Of a DNA stretch of 64,000 nucleotides, positions 28,360-41,080 are shown piece by piece. The DNA lies in the NCBI RefSeq assembly GCF_036785885.1, contig NC_092312.1, positions 15,518,001-15,582,000 of the forward strand. The letters are read 5' to 3'. This stretch comes from Coffea arabica. Taxonomy: Eukaryota > Streptophyta > Magnoliopsida > Gentianales > Rubiaceae. The position numbers and the translations under genes are program-made. Numbering within the stretch: the first letter of the stretch is position 1; each line of letters begins with the position of its first letter. A model generated the notes under the pieces. It was not told the origin of the DNA. It worked only from the letters and a program-made list of their open reading frames with translations, and did not search any database.

Positions 28360-31300
28360 ATGTCTACCCTTTCTGCTGATGTTTCTCAAAATGGTACTAT
28401 CAAGAATGTTGATTCGTCGAGTAGTGTTTTTGAACTAGAAGAGTATGATTTCTCCAAGTTGCCAGATAGGCCTAAGAATCTGAATATAGATAGACAGCGA
28501 TCATTTGATGAAAGGTCACTTACTGAATTACCAACGGGACATTCTCCTTGTCCCCCGTCGAGGGCGGATAACTACTATCGAGCTTTAGATCATTTTGACG
28601 GTTTTTTTCCCCCAGTAAAAGGTCTCTCCTTAATACTCCGAGGTCATTATTCGGATACGAGCCACATCCCATGATTGCTGAGGCATGGGAAACTTTACGC
28701 CGTTCATTGGTCTATTTTCGTGGTCAACCGGTTGGGACCATTGCAGCATTAGACAGTTCTGAAGAAAAACTCAACTATGACCAGGTGAAGCAAGTGATGC
28801 ATTGAAAACGTTACTTCTGTCTTTCTAGAGCAGTATTTAGTTTTCGCGAACAATTTTTTTTTTTTTGACTCGTGAGTAGTAGCAATTTAATTCATTTTCA
28901 CTTGAGAGCACGTAGGTATTAGAACATGAAGATTGGGTTCTGATTTGTGGCGTTATCTCGTCTCTTCTCAGTTAATTGCAGGGATTAAGGTGCTGTAATC
29001 TCCAGTGAATGTGTTGTTTACCTACGTTAACTAAAGGTTGATTGGTAGTTTATATTCTACTTGATGCATGACCTGCGTTAGGCTACCATCAAGTATGTTC
29101 ATCACAAATGGGCTTTTAGAGTTGTTAGAATGGCAGAGCGCATCGCATGAAACAGACATTCCTAATAGCCAGTCCATGGATAATATGGAAAATCATTTGC
29201 AAACTGTCATTTGGATAAGGTGTTGTTATGCTTTATGTTATTTTGAAGAAAAAATTACTATTAATTTTTTTTTATCTGTTTTTCTTTTCCTCCAATTACT
29301 CTACCTGCCTCCAGCTTGCATTTAGATAAAATGGCATATGATACTTTTACAGGCCTATTCCATCCTATTCCATTTGTACATGTGGTGATTGACATCTTTT
29401 TTTCATGTAGGTGTTTGTCAGAGATTTTGTTCCTAGTGCATTGGCCTTTCTGATGAATGGAGAACCTGAAATAGTGAAAAATTTCATCTTGAAGACCCTT
29501 CGGCTTCAGTCATGGGAGAAAAAGATTGATCGATTCCAATTGGGAGAGGGTGTGATGCCTGCTAGTTTCAAAGTACTCCATGACCCAGTCAGGAATACTG
29601 AGACATTGATGGCAGATTTTGGCGAGAGTGCAATAGGAAGAGTGGCTCCCGTTGATTCTGGGTTTTGGTGGATCATATTACTTCGAGCATACACAAGGTC
29701 AACAGGAGATTCTTCTTTGGCTGAGATGCCTGAGTGTCAGAAAGGCATGCGGCTAATTCTCAGTTTATGCCTTTCAGAAGGATATGACACATTCCCAACT
29801 CTTCTTTGTGCTGATGGATGCTGTATGATTGATCGGAGAATGGTGAGTTCCCGACAGTCTATGCTAATTTTTAGTTTTGTTGCTTGTGAGATAGGCTTTT
29901 CTCTACATTTGTTTCTTTGCTTTTTATTTCTCCTTTCTTTAGAACTCCTCTCGCTCAATGATCTTATGGTTTTGATATCATTGGAAGTAACAGGAATGAG
30001 TAAACTACTGTCAGTGAGAAATGACTTTGGTGGTTGACTGGAGCTTCTCCAATTCTTACACCTTACAGCTCAAAACTTTCATTCACATATTGCTGATTTT
30101 TTGTTAAAATTTTCATCATGGAGTTGATTTTATGGTATCAAAGATATAGCTTCTACATCTATTATTCCACATCCCCTGCTGAATGTTAACATAGATCCAA
30201 TCAGCATCATATTTGTTGCTTGCTGTCCAATAGATACAAAGTTTTGTAACACTGTGTTTTGGATAAGCAAGATGCCATTGGAGGTATTAGACTGTAGTGA
30301 ACTAAAGATACAAAGATATTACACCCATAAAAACAAATAAGAACACAGCTCAAAGGCACATCAGAATTTGCTTCCTATATGTCAGATGTCTACTTGATCC
30401 CTATGCAATATTTTTGGCCGTTTGCTTTAACTAAACTTTGTAAGGCTAGAATTAGTGGTTGTGAATCGTGCTGGAAGCCTAAACAGATGGAACTGTTTGT
30501 AAGGTGCTTCTTGAACAAAAATGTCATTGTTGGAATAGTGATATTAAGTATTGTTCTGTAGAATTGAGAAGCTAGTTGGTCTCTGAATATTCAATGGAGG
30601 AGTAGGTGTTCAGTTTAGAAACCAGAAATCCAGAATTAAGTGTGTTGAGCATTTGACTCTTACAGATCTAGAAGGTGGATGTACTTAAGTTGGAAACAGT
30701 ACCTGACTACTGGTATGCAATCAGCTCAGCTTCTGTTTTGCAGAAGTTCAGAAAAAAATTACAGTTGGAAAAACCATGCAGTTAATGGGTTTTAAACTGT
30801 TGTCCTCCTGTCTTGCATGATTGAGGGCTATTATGGCTGCAAGGCTCTGGAGATTTTTGTTTTTGTTGTACTTATCCCTCTGGAAGATAGATTACAATGT
30901 CATTATCCATGTTGGTCAATGATGCTCAGTCGCTATTCAGATTTTAAGAAGTTCCCTTCTTCTTCTTCTTCGTCTTCTTTTTTTGGGGTTGTGATTCAAA
31001 ATTTAATCCTTACTTTTGTAGGAAAGCAATTGCTTCATGTACTTACTTGAATTGACCAATGATCACTAAATCAGAAGCTAGTGTTTATGCTTGCAATCAA
31101 ACACTGCCAAAAGCTCTTAATTTTTGCTTTCCAAAGGGTGAATGATTAGTTGGAAGAGCTTTTTCCTTAGCATTGAGTTCTATGCTCTCATGTTTTAGAG
31201 TATTATTTTTCCTTTTCTCCTCAGGGTGTTTATGGATACCCAATTGAAATACAAGCACTTTTTTTCATGGCCTTGAGATGCGCCTTGGTTTTGCTCAAGC

Positions 31301-32599
31301 AAGATGCTGAAGGGAAGGAGTTTATGGAACGGATAGTTAAGCGTCTTCATGCTTTGAGTTATCACATGAGAAGTTACTTTTGGATAGATATGAAGCAGCT
31401 CAATGACATATATCGGTATAAAACTGAGGAGTACTCCCACACAGCAGTAAATAAATTCAATATCATGCCTGATTCTCTTCCAGAATGGATATTCGATTTC
31501 ATGCCAACACTTGGTGGCTACTTTGTTGGAAATGTTGGCCCTTCAAACATGGACTTTCGTTGGTTTTGCTTGGGCAATTGCATTGCAATATTGTCATCCT
31601 TAGCAACACCTGAACAGGCAACTGCCATTATGGATCTTATTGAGTCTCGTTGGCAGGAACTTGTTGGAGATATGCCTCTGAAGGTTTGTTATCCAGCTAT
31701 AGAGGGCCATGAATGGCAGATCATTACTGGATGTGATCCAAAGAATATTAGGTGGAGCTACCATAATGGAGGATCATGGCCTGGTAAGCTTTCATTTAGA
31801 GTACCATACTTTGCAATTTAATCGGAAGTGCACCTGCGCTAGAAAACAGGACAATCTGATGATTGTTTGTATGTCTGGTTTCAAGTTCTCAAGTAACTTG
31901 TTTCTTGACTACATCATAGTGGTTTGTTGGTTGAAAAAATGCTTGAGTTTTTTAATGGTTATGGTCTTGAGATTGTCAAAAGAAGAAACAGTATCCATTT
32001 TCTGAGGTGGATATTGATGTACTGATTTTATGGAATTGTTAAAGTATCGTTACCTTGTACCTGCATATTGATGCTGGCATCCTTCTTGTTGAACGGTCAT
32101 GGACGGGGTGATTATTTTTTTATGTACTGTAATTGCTTTATCCTGAAAAAGTGAAAAGTGAAAAGCTTGCGGTATCTATATCACTTTTATCTGGGTATAA
32201 AATGCTTAGATTAATATCATTTTGGGCGAGGCAATACTATAGAGAGTGTGAGAAATGAACCCTTTTAAGGTTTTGCTTATAATTGTTCAATTTTTCGTTG
32301 CAGTGCTATTATGGCTCCTGACAGCTGCATGTATCAAGATAGGACGGCCTCAGCTAGCACGGCGTGCCATTGAACTTGCTGAAACCAGGCTTTCAAAAGA
32401 TGGCTGGCCTGAATACTACGATGGCAAACTTGGTCGGTTCATTGGGAAACAGGCTAGAAGAAACCAAACATGGTCCATTGCTGGCTACCTGGTCGCAAAA
32501 ATGATGCTTGAAGACCCTTCACATCTGGGAATGGTTGCACTTGAAGAAGACAAGCATCTGAAGCCTGTCTTGAGGAGATCATCATCATGGACCAATTGA
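28360..32599 (+). CDS. Alkaline/neutral invertase (GH100), with apparent frameshift in exon 1
   Basis: Hydrolyses sucrose to glucose and fructose near neutral pH. The absence of a transit peptide suggests the cytosolic clade (Arabidopsis A/N-InvB/CINV-like). Exons: 28360-28784, 29411-29842, 31225-31783, 32304-32599. Conserved blocks include [71 protein letters not shown] and [15 protein letters not shown]. The N-terminal variable region ([16 protein letters not shown]) and the catalytic part lie in different frames. The break falls in a run of seven T and five C at about 28602-28613, just before the conserved NTPRS...EPHPM block. The exons total 1712 nt, one short of a whole number of codons; the remaining joins are in phase. 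It could be a read or assembly error in the homopolymer, a real allele, or a sign that translation starts at the in-frame ATG at 28671 (466 residues, full catalytic domain). The usual family length is about 550-570 residues. Confidence 0.88.
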
Positions 32600-33138
32600 T
32601 GCTTCTCCATGTTCTTTCTCCTTGCCTGCGACCTCAGTTTCTCCCTCATTTGTCGGGATGAATGGAGATACTTGCACAGTTGAACCAAGTAATTGAATAG
32701 AAGGGAAAGGGCAAAAGGCATATATTTGGGCTAGGAGGGACCAAGGATTTTTAGCTCATCAAGAATTCTGTGAAAGATGGAGCTTTCCTATTAGTAGCTT
32801 TCAGTCAGGAACTTGCACTAACCAGTTAGCAGATACATATGATTCTGTCCGCTCTTTTACTTCTAAATGCTTAGCGTTATCTGGATTCTTTTCTCCAGCT
32901 AGTATTTTTTGCTGTCATTTGGCACTTAGCATAAAGTCTCTTCAAATTTTCTTCTGTTTCAAAGTACTTTTTTTTTTTTTGGATAAGTAAGAACTTATTA
33001 TTATTAGTATCTAAGAACCAAAATAACATACATGATATGTCTCAAATCAGCAACTTTAACTTACACAACGTACATTCGATGCTAATGTCACAACAGTTTG
33101 AGATACTTTGTGTGCCAATTACAATAGAAGCAGCAGCA

Positions 33139-33248
33139 GCTAACACTAAAATTTCAAATTGAACAAATGTTCTTTGATAACAACCAAATCCTTGCTAACA
33201 CTAAAATTTCAAATTGAATAAATATTCTTTGATAACAACCAAATCCTT
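33139..33248. repeat. 55-bp tandem duplication
   Basis: The unit starts GCTAACACTAAAATTTCAAA and is repeated once at 33194 with a few substitutions. Both copies end with GATAACAACCAAATCCTT. It is non-coding and lies downstream of the invertase gene. Confidence 0.85.
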
Positions 33249-33560
33249 TGCAGTCATTTATTAGTATCCGTGTTCTTGATTTTTTTAAAGGAGGACAATC
33301 TGCATCTTACTATTTCAAAGATCTCTTCTTGAACAACTTTTGTATCCCTGCCTGCATTCATTCCTGAATTCCCTTGAATTCCTTTCTTTCCAAATGCAGG
33401 AAACAGCAGCTGCTAACAAAACTCTTGCTTGGGTTTTAGCAAGAGATTTGCCTTTCAAGTGAATTCCAACCCAATCAATCAAATTGCTCCAATTGGTTTG
33501 AGGCCAATGGACAGCATATTTGGATTTGAAAAACCTCCAAATGAAATAATGTTATTAGTC

Positions 33561-33750
33561 GCTCCTCTTGGGCAGCTCGTTTGGTCACGACAGCCCTTTG
33601 AAAGTCGTTGTCCAGCTCCCTTACCCGGGATTGAGTCCCAGTGGTTATCGTGTTGGGGAGTAAGGGGCCTCTCCTGCTGGGTCGGAGTGGAATTAGTCGG
33701 GCCCCGTAAGAATTGATCCGAACACCCACTCCGTTAGGAAAAGAAAAAAA
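33561..33750 (+). mobile_element. tRNA-derived SINE
   Basis: About 190 bp. The head carries a tRNA-like A box (GGCAGCTCGTTTGGTCACG, compare AGCTCAGTTGG of tRNAs) and a B box (GGGATTGAGTCCC). The 3' end is A-rich. It is flanked by AATAATGTTATTAGTC (33545-33560) and AATACTACTATTAGTC (33751-33766), a 16-bp target duplication with 13 matches that ends in a perfect TATTAGTC. These features fit a pol III-type retroposon, though not a recent insertion. Confidence 0.75.
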
Positions 33751-34258
33751 AATACTACTATTAGTCACAGAGCAATCAAAAAACAAATGGCTGTGGTCTT
33801 CAATGTGAAGTCTACCGAACATGCAACTCACATTTATTTTGTTTCAAAGTACTTACCAGCGCTTTTGAAGTCAAATCTGAGAGCAGGAAGTTTGCCTGTT
33901 TTCTTTGCCCTTTTCTAGCTTCAGAAAACTCCACTTTTCAGACGGCTTCCTAACGATATCACACAAAAGATTCATTCAACAAAATGTTACTAGAAGTATT
34001 AATTATTATTATTTTTATGCGGTCATCTAATCGAATCGTCTTAAAGATTCTGTGTACCAAAGGTGCATGATGCATAGCGTGCAACCTCAATCGTGCATTT
34101 AGTATACCAAAGGTGCATGACATTTATACTCATAATTTTACACTGATTCTTCTATTGTATTTTCAAAAAAAATCCTTATAATATATATATATATATGTAT
34201 ATGTGTAGGAGTATTATATCTATCCAGTAAAACTTTAATTGCATTAGGCTGGTTCAGT

Positions 34259-34779
34259 TAGCAGTGTTCATCGGCCAATAATTTGATTAAAAAATTCTAT
34301 TTTTTTTAGCAAGAGCAACATTTAATTACTGTCCAAACTTTTGTTTGGTAATTGAATTTCGACCGAATGATCAGTATTTCAATAAAATATCCAAAATTTT
34401 AGTTTGGTTTTCCAATATAGATTAGTTAAGTATATTTAGTATGTAATTAATAATATCAAAATTATTAATATGTTAATCAATGCTATGTTTTAAGATCACA
34501 TATTTGTTTATAAGCATAAATTATAACTTATAACACTAATAACTAATACATATTATATATTAGTAGGCATGAAATATATAAAATATTTAATTAAAATATG
34601 AAATTCGGTAATTCAGTCGGTAATCGAGAATTCGAGAATTGAATTTCAATATCTATTCTCAAATTGTTTTACCAAAATTTAATCTTAATCGATTTTCTCG
34701 AATTTCATTTTATTTATATCCGATTTTTCGATCCAAATTGAATCGGCCATTCATTTTTCTCGAAGCGTCAGCACCCCTA
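34259..34779. mobile_element. hAT-like MITE (degraded)
   Basis: Starts TAGCAGTGTTCATCGGCC and ends GCGTCAGCACCCCTA, an imperfect inverted repeat of the TAGGGGTG...CACCCCTA type. Flanking octamers GGTTCAGT (34251-34258) and GTTCCAGT (34780-34787) agree at 6 of 8 bases. The interior is AT-rich with many TCGA/GAATTCG motifs and is non-coding. Confidence 0.5.
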
Positions 34780-35448
34780 GTTCCAGTTACAAGTTTGCCC
34801 GTTCAAAAGTCCAAAGAGAACAAATAAAAGTGTAAGCATGACCTTTTTTTTTTTTCAACTAAATAATGTGACAAAATTTGTTTGGGTTAAACATATTTTG
34901 TAAAAAGGTGTTAGATTAAATACTGTACGATTTTTTTTCTAGGGATATACGTGACATTAAAAAACGGCTAAAACAATTTAAAAAATAATTTAAGAACATA
35001 TTCGTGATACAATAAAAAATTTTCAAAAAAAAAAGAAAAGAAAAGAAAAAGCGGTGTCCAAGCAAAACAGGAGGTCAGCCTGCTAATTCCTTATTAAGTT
35101 GGTCAGACTGACTGTGTGAGACTCTAAGCTAAAACCGACGAATCAGCCTGCTGCATCCTTGTAGAGTGGTTGACTTTTTTCAATTTCCAGATCTTTTTCT
35201 TCGTTATATTTATATCCAAATACGATATGGGTTTAATTTAAACAGAAAAAAAGAAGGCCGATAGGGTATTTATGTTATATCTGCATCCAAATATAAATAT
35301 ATTCAATTTCGTGTTTAATTGTGTTTCATTTTTTTTTTCTGGGGTAAATCAGTGTCCGTTTGTTTCATTGCTAGGAGGAGTAAGGTAGCCTACCCAAGCA
35401 ACGTCAGTAGCCAAGCCAACAACAATCACCAACACCACCGGAATCAGA

Positions 35449-38400
35449 ATGAGGGGCACAGGGAAGAGGCCGATCCAAGCCGTCAAAACATGGGTACGGA
35501 GGCAACCACCCAAGGTCAAAGGTTTCCTCGCCGTGATTTCCGGTATGGCGGCCCTTGTTCTCCTCCGTGCTATCGTTCACGATCACGATAACCTCTTTGT
35601 TGCTGCCGAGGCCGTTCACTCCATTGGAATTTCTGTCCTTATCTATAAGCTTATGAAGGAGAAGACCTGCGCTGGTATCTCCAACTTCCCTTAATTTCGA
35701 ATCCTCTGTAGGCTTCTCAATTCTTTTTTCTTTATTATTTTTGTTGATTATTTCATCGTTTCTGACGGCAAAATTTGAGCTTTATTTTACATATTGCGGA
35801 AGGATCTTGTTTTGGATAGTGGGTTTTCTTTTTTCCAGTTTTTTTGGGGACTTTCAATTAAAAAGGCATTAAGATGTGGGTTTTCTGTTTTAATTTTTTT
35901 TTTTAAAAAAATTGTTTTGTAAAGAGTAGTTAAGTTGATATCAGAAAAAAGATGCGATTTTTAATTCTCTTTTCTTAATTCGCTACGAACTCAATTGCGC
36001 TTGGCTGTTGATCTTTTTAGGCTTTCCTTTAACGAGTTCTGGAGGGAAGAATATAACAATTGCCCCTTTTTCTAGAGTGTTTACCATTTCGTTTTGCTTC
36101 AATTCTTGGAGGGGGTATTTTTTTTTTGGGGGGGGGGGGGGGGTGGGGGCGGAGAGAGGGTGTTGGCGTTGTTTGTTTTGTAGAATCTAATGCCTGCATT
36201 TGTTTATTCAATTTCTATTGATTTTACCTGTTTTATCATTTGCTAATTGTTCAGTTGTCTAATTGGATTTTGTGTAGGGCTTTCACTCAAGTCCCAGGAG
36301 CTAACAGCTATGTTTTTGGCTGTTAGGCTTTACTGCAGTTTTGTGATGGAATATGATATACACACTTTGCTTGATTTAGCTACTTTGGCAACTACCTTGT
36401 GGGTTATCTATATGATCCGTTTTAAGTTGAAGTCGAGTTACATGGAAGACAAAGACAACTTTGCATTGTATTATGTGGTGAGTCCCAGATTGTTTGCATG
36501 CAATTGATCATTTCCGTATATAGGATGCATTGACATTTGATGTTTGCCATCGCTCTTCATTGTAATTTTTCTACGAGTTAGTAATTTTTTGTTGGTTATC
36601 CAAGATCCTAGATGACCTTGTGCTACACTGACCATGAATTTGATGAGTGTCTTTTGGTGCTCCAAATAAGTGTGTTTGCTTTAGTTGAATTTGCAGTGAG
36701 TTAGGTGGACTTTGGTTGGCAACACGTGTATTGAAACTTAGTCAGTGGTTTTGTAAAAGGGAACACGTGCTGATGCATTGAGCACATTTTAGGTTATGCA
36801 GAGGTGGAGATGTTAAATTCAGTTGATGTCCACTCACGTATGTTTTGTATGCTAAGTTCTAACACATGTATACAAAGTGAACTATGCTAAGTTTTTAACA
36901 CATTTATACAAGGTGAACTGGCTAAGTACTCATTTACAAAATGCAATTTCATGGTACCAAAATTTTATTGTGGTTTCACTCACTTTGTCACATTCAATAT
37001 ATAAAATTTGGCATTAACAATAGTATGTGGCATTAAGAATTAGACTCAGGATGATAATATCACTGAATTTGAAATGACAGTGACTCAGCTCTTGGTCCTA
37101 AAGAACTTGTGCTTACATAACATGGCACTAACATGGGTATGGGAAGCATATAAGGAATTTCTGTATGTCCGAAATGAGTAAAAGGATGGTTTGTAAAATA
37201 AAACCATATTAATAGAGAAGAAATAAACTCTGTCTTTCGTATGCATTGACATTTCTGCACTTGAAAAATTTAGTCAAAAATGGTTGCAGAGAGGAATAGG
37301 GTACCGGAGGATTTGAGAAGTTGCCACTATTATTTCAGGATCTTGAAAGGTTTGATTTGGTCTCTAAAAATTTAAATGAACTCTATATATCAAATTTTTG
37401 CTTAGTCAACTGCGATAGCTCTTGCAATGTCACATGATATGATAAATCATTTACTTCCCACAATAGTTTTGAATCCTCCAAGTACATATGCTTGGAATAT
37501 AGATTTGCCACGTAAAGTAAGGTGCTGGATTATCACTCAGTTACGGATGCAGTCAGTGATTCATAACATGTAGTAAGGTAGAATTATGCTTTCAATATGT
37601 TATGCGACTAAGCGTGCAAGTATGTATTGGGAGATAGGTGAAGCTGAGTGAAACAAATAATTAAGCTCAATTTGACATATAGCATGTCTTCTTCTATCGA
37701 TAGTTTGAAATTGAGTGTTGGTCATTTCAGATTCCTTCTTGCACTGTATCCCTTTCCTTTGTTGTTTTCTGTTCCAAAGTGTTTCAATGGATTAGTTTTC
37801 CCATGCTGTCTGTGCTTACATAAATTGCTTGCTTTCCCCATTAGGTGGATAGTGTATCTATGTTACTACTAAAGCTTGTGGTTTATCTATTCTTTCTGGA
37901 TAACACTTTGTGTCCTTTCTTGTGTCCATGATGAATTTTCTTTTTGCTTATAACTCTCGATTAGCGTAATAGGCTGTTCGTCAACATTTAGAAAATGTTG
38001 TCCATAAACAGGTTTAGTGAGGGAGAAAGTTTTTGAGGTTATGGGTTTGTATTGGTGGATACTTGGTTTATTATGGCTAGGCCTATCACACAACGTTAAT
38101 TTGATTTTTTCCTCCTCTTTTTTGGCATTTTGTTTTTTTTTGGGGGGGGGGGGGGTTTGTGTGGAGGAGGAAGAAACTGGTTGGGGTTAGGAGAGTGTGA
38201 CTCGAGTCTCTGTTCTGAGACAGAGCAAGGCCCTTTAAGATTGTGCTTCTTTTTTTTTTTTCAAATTTCAACCACTTTTTCTTGTCGTTTCTTTTTCTTT
38301 GTTAGACTCAAGTCTCTGAGACAGAGAACAAGACCCTTTAATATTGGGCTATTTTTTATTTTAGTTTTCATCCACTTTTTCTCATCATTTGTTTTCCTTT

Positions 38401-39839
38401 GTTAGATTTGTTCAAATGTCCTTGTTTGTTTTTTACTCCTATGGCTTTTCTTTTCTTGTCCTTTTTTAATGATAGCATTGGTTTCTTATTATGTGCAGGT
38501 AGTACCTTGCGCTGTTTTAGCTATACTAATTCATCCATCCACATCACATCACATCATCAACAGGATTGCCTGGGGTTTCTGTGTATATCTTGAAGCTGTT
38601 TCTGTGCTGCCTCAGTTGCGAGTTATGCAAAACACTAAGGTAGAATCACCAAGCCAAGAGACCTTTGTCTGATATTGGTTTGATTACTGGTCGTCGTGGT
38701 GATACTTTTATATTGTTCATTGCAGATTGTTGAGCCATTCACAGCTCATTATGTATTTGCATTGGGTATTGCAAGGTTTTTAAGCTGTGCTCATTGGGTT
38801 CTCCAGGTTTGAATTACTCACTTCATTATGTACATTTCCTGGAGTATGAGAAACTATCTGATATCATCTGACATCTGCTCAGTATGCGAATTAACATTGG
38901 TCTCATTGTCGACAAAGTCATGTTGGTTCTTTTTAGATGGTAATAATTAGTTGACTTTGACACGAACTCTGAGGTGAAGTTCGGAAAAATAGTTGGCTTA
39001 GAACATAGTTGGAGAACATGCAGTACCATAAGCCAATTTATTCATTCTTAAGGACTTAAAAAAATTAGGTAAACATCAATAGTGCTTTACTGACAGATCG
39101 CCTTTGATATGTGTCCATGTCCTTGTGTTTGATCAGTGTTTATGGTATATTATGACTGCGTGTCAAATAGTTCAGGCAAAAGTGGTGGTGGGTTAATAAG
39201 CATGGACTTCATCAGAGTAATTGGATATTAAATATGGTATAGGATGATGTTTATATTGCTGATTTGCATGGGATTGAGTTCTTTTGAAACTATGCATAGT
39301 CAGAGTAGAAAGAGGGTATACTTGCACTGGCTCAAAGTGGCACTCGGGTGTTAGTTGCTTTCCTATGTCCAGAGTACTGTCCTTTTAAGTCACTAGACAA
39401 CCTTGTTTAGGCAGACAGATTGCCCTTTGTTAAGCACATAGCTGATTAGTTGAAATCCTCCAAAAAGAGGTCGGACATGTTAAACGGTTTGTGTGAATTT
39501 GCTTTTCCCCCAAAGTGAAACTTTGTTAACATGACTTTGACTAATTGTTGGCGTGATTTTTCTTCATTTTGACAGGTTCTGGACAGTCGTGGCCATCTGC
39601 TTACGGCTTTGGGATATGGACTGTGGCCTTCCATGGTGCTTATATCTGAAATTGTTCAAACGTTCATTCTAGCAGACTTCTGTTATTATTATGTGAAAAG
39701 GTGAACTCAACTTCTTGTACTTTATTATTCTCGAGCTCATAGAATCTAGAATGATAGCTGTTTTTTTGAACATTTCTATCCATGTTGCAGTGTTTTTGGA
39801 GGACAGCTGGTCTTACGCCTTCCTTCTGGAGTAGTATGA
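35449..39839 (+). CDS. ER lumen protein-retaining receptor (ERD2)-like protein
   Basis: Six exons, 35449-35674, 36278-36477, 38499-38639, 38726-38806, 39576-39700 and 39791-39839, join in phase to 273 residues. The family (KDEL/HDEL receptor fold, seven membrane spans) retrieves escaped ER proteins from the Golgi. This one belongs to the longer plant ERD2-like clade, with about 60 extra N-terminal residues (basic start MRGTGKRPIQAVKTWVRRQ, then a membrane segment). Typical ERD2 sequence follows: CAGLSLKSQELTAMFLAVRL, YDIHTLLDLATL, VVPCAVLAILIHPSTSHHI, YLEAVSVLPQLRVMQNTK, TAHYVFALGIARFLSCAHWV. Arabidopsis counterparts, from memory, are At4g38790 and At2g21190. Whether this clade binds HDEL like true ERD2 cannot be read from sequence. 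Intron 2 (about 2 kb) contains a G14 run and a 106-bp tandem duplication, and intron 1 contains a G17 run. Confidence 0.95.
38199..38405. repeat. Tandem duplication in ERD2-like intron 2
   Basis: Two copies of an approximately 106-bp unit, starting GACTCGAGTCTCTG at 38199 and GACTCAAGTCTCTG at 38305. Both contain GAGACAGAG, CCCTTTAA, CCACTTTTTCT and CTTTGTTAG. They differ by several substitutions and small gaps. Confidence 0.8.
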
Positions 39840-40672
39840 TTCATTATCTGTCTGAGCAGGCCACCAAAAAGAAGTTGAATGTAGTAGTCGATTGTTTTCT
39901 TTTTAACTTTTTTGTCAGGGCTCTCTCCTCACGGTTCATGTTGGTTGCTGGTAATTCAGTGTCGAAATTTAAGGGAGTGATGGTCTGTAAAGTTGGCTAT
40001 TCGAGCAACTTTGATATCTAATTAATCATTACTTGGTAACAGATAATAGCTTATTGGCCATCCTAAACGCATAAAACCAAAAAGATATGCGTAATCAAGA
40101 AGCAGATACACTTTTGTTGCTTCAAGTGTTCATACATTAAAAGATAGATTGGTTATAGAGAAATCACCTTGGATAATAGCTGCTGTTTTTCAACGACCCC
40201 TTAGCTGTATTATTCAGCGGGCGGAGCCGGAAATCACTAACTACGCGGTGCTGTTTTCATCTTGTTTTAGCCTTTTTTGTTCAAAAGATGTGTAGCTCTC
40301 AAGAGAGTGTATCATGTTGGTGTTGCCCGCAAGTAATTTCACACAGGAAGCTTGAATGTTAGGACGGTGCTTAAATTTCGGAATATTCATTGACACCAAA
40401 AAAAAAGAAAAGAAAAGAATGTTAACGTTTGGGAGCCATTTTTTGCCCAACAGAAATTGGACAATGCCTATAGAATGGAAATTGTTATTAACGAGTGAGA
40501 GTAAGGGATATGTGGTGGTATCAAGCTAAAAAGATGGGAAGATATGACGATTATCTTGGAAAAGAAGTGGTCTAGCCCTAGCATCTGGCATGTACGATCC
40601 TTGCATACTTTCAAGAACCAATTCACCCTTTTTGGTAAGTCTCATTTTATTGTTTTTGGCAAGTGCCTTTTC

Positions 40673-40928
40673 TTTTCTTTTTTTTTTTGCCGGAGACGGT
40701 AAACTTAATCTATCCTACACTAAGGGGAAGGGGACGGGCCTAAGGAGGTCCAGGGATAAGTCGGAAGAAACTGAACCACTAACGAACCAGACGGGTGCAC
40801 AGCACACCCGCTTGAATTTTTTAGGAACAAGCCACAGAAATGTGACATTTTTTGTGGGAGCCAAGGTTCAAACCCTTGCCTTCCACCCCACCAAGTAGGT
40901 GGTAGCCACTGCGCTAAAGGCCCAGCGG
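40673..40928 (-). mobile_element. tRNA-derived SINE, minus orientation
   Basis: Read on the minus strand it starts CCGCTGGGCCTTTAGCGCAG with A box TAGCGCAGTGGCTACC and B box GGTTTGAACCTTGG. It runs about 256 bp to an A-rich tail (the T run at 40673-40688 on the plus strand). The flanks TTGGCAAGTGCCTTTTC (40656-40672) and TTGGTAAGCGTCTTTTC (40929-40945) match at 14 of 17 positions, a typical SINE target duplication. Confidence 0.82.
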
Positions 40929-41080
40929 TTGGTAAGCGTCTTTTCGATTGCGACTTGATATGCCAAAAGCCTTCAACTTTCCTCGTTTCTTTCCTGTTTG
41001 CAATGAGATGTGAAAGTTCCTCAAAAAATGAACAAGAAAAGTTCTCAAAGTTAAAGAGTTAGCGTATAGGCCCACAAAAA

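Larger units (their letters stand above)
32600..35448. other. Intergenic region with SINE and hAT MITE
   Basis: Begins with the invertase 3' UTR, then a 55-bp tandem duplication (33139-33248), a SINE (33561-33750), an AT microsatellite near 34180-34200 and a hAT-like MITE (34259-34779). The final few hundred bases are the promoter and leader of the ERD2-like gene. No coding gene is supported. Confidence 0.65.
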
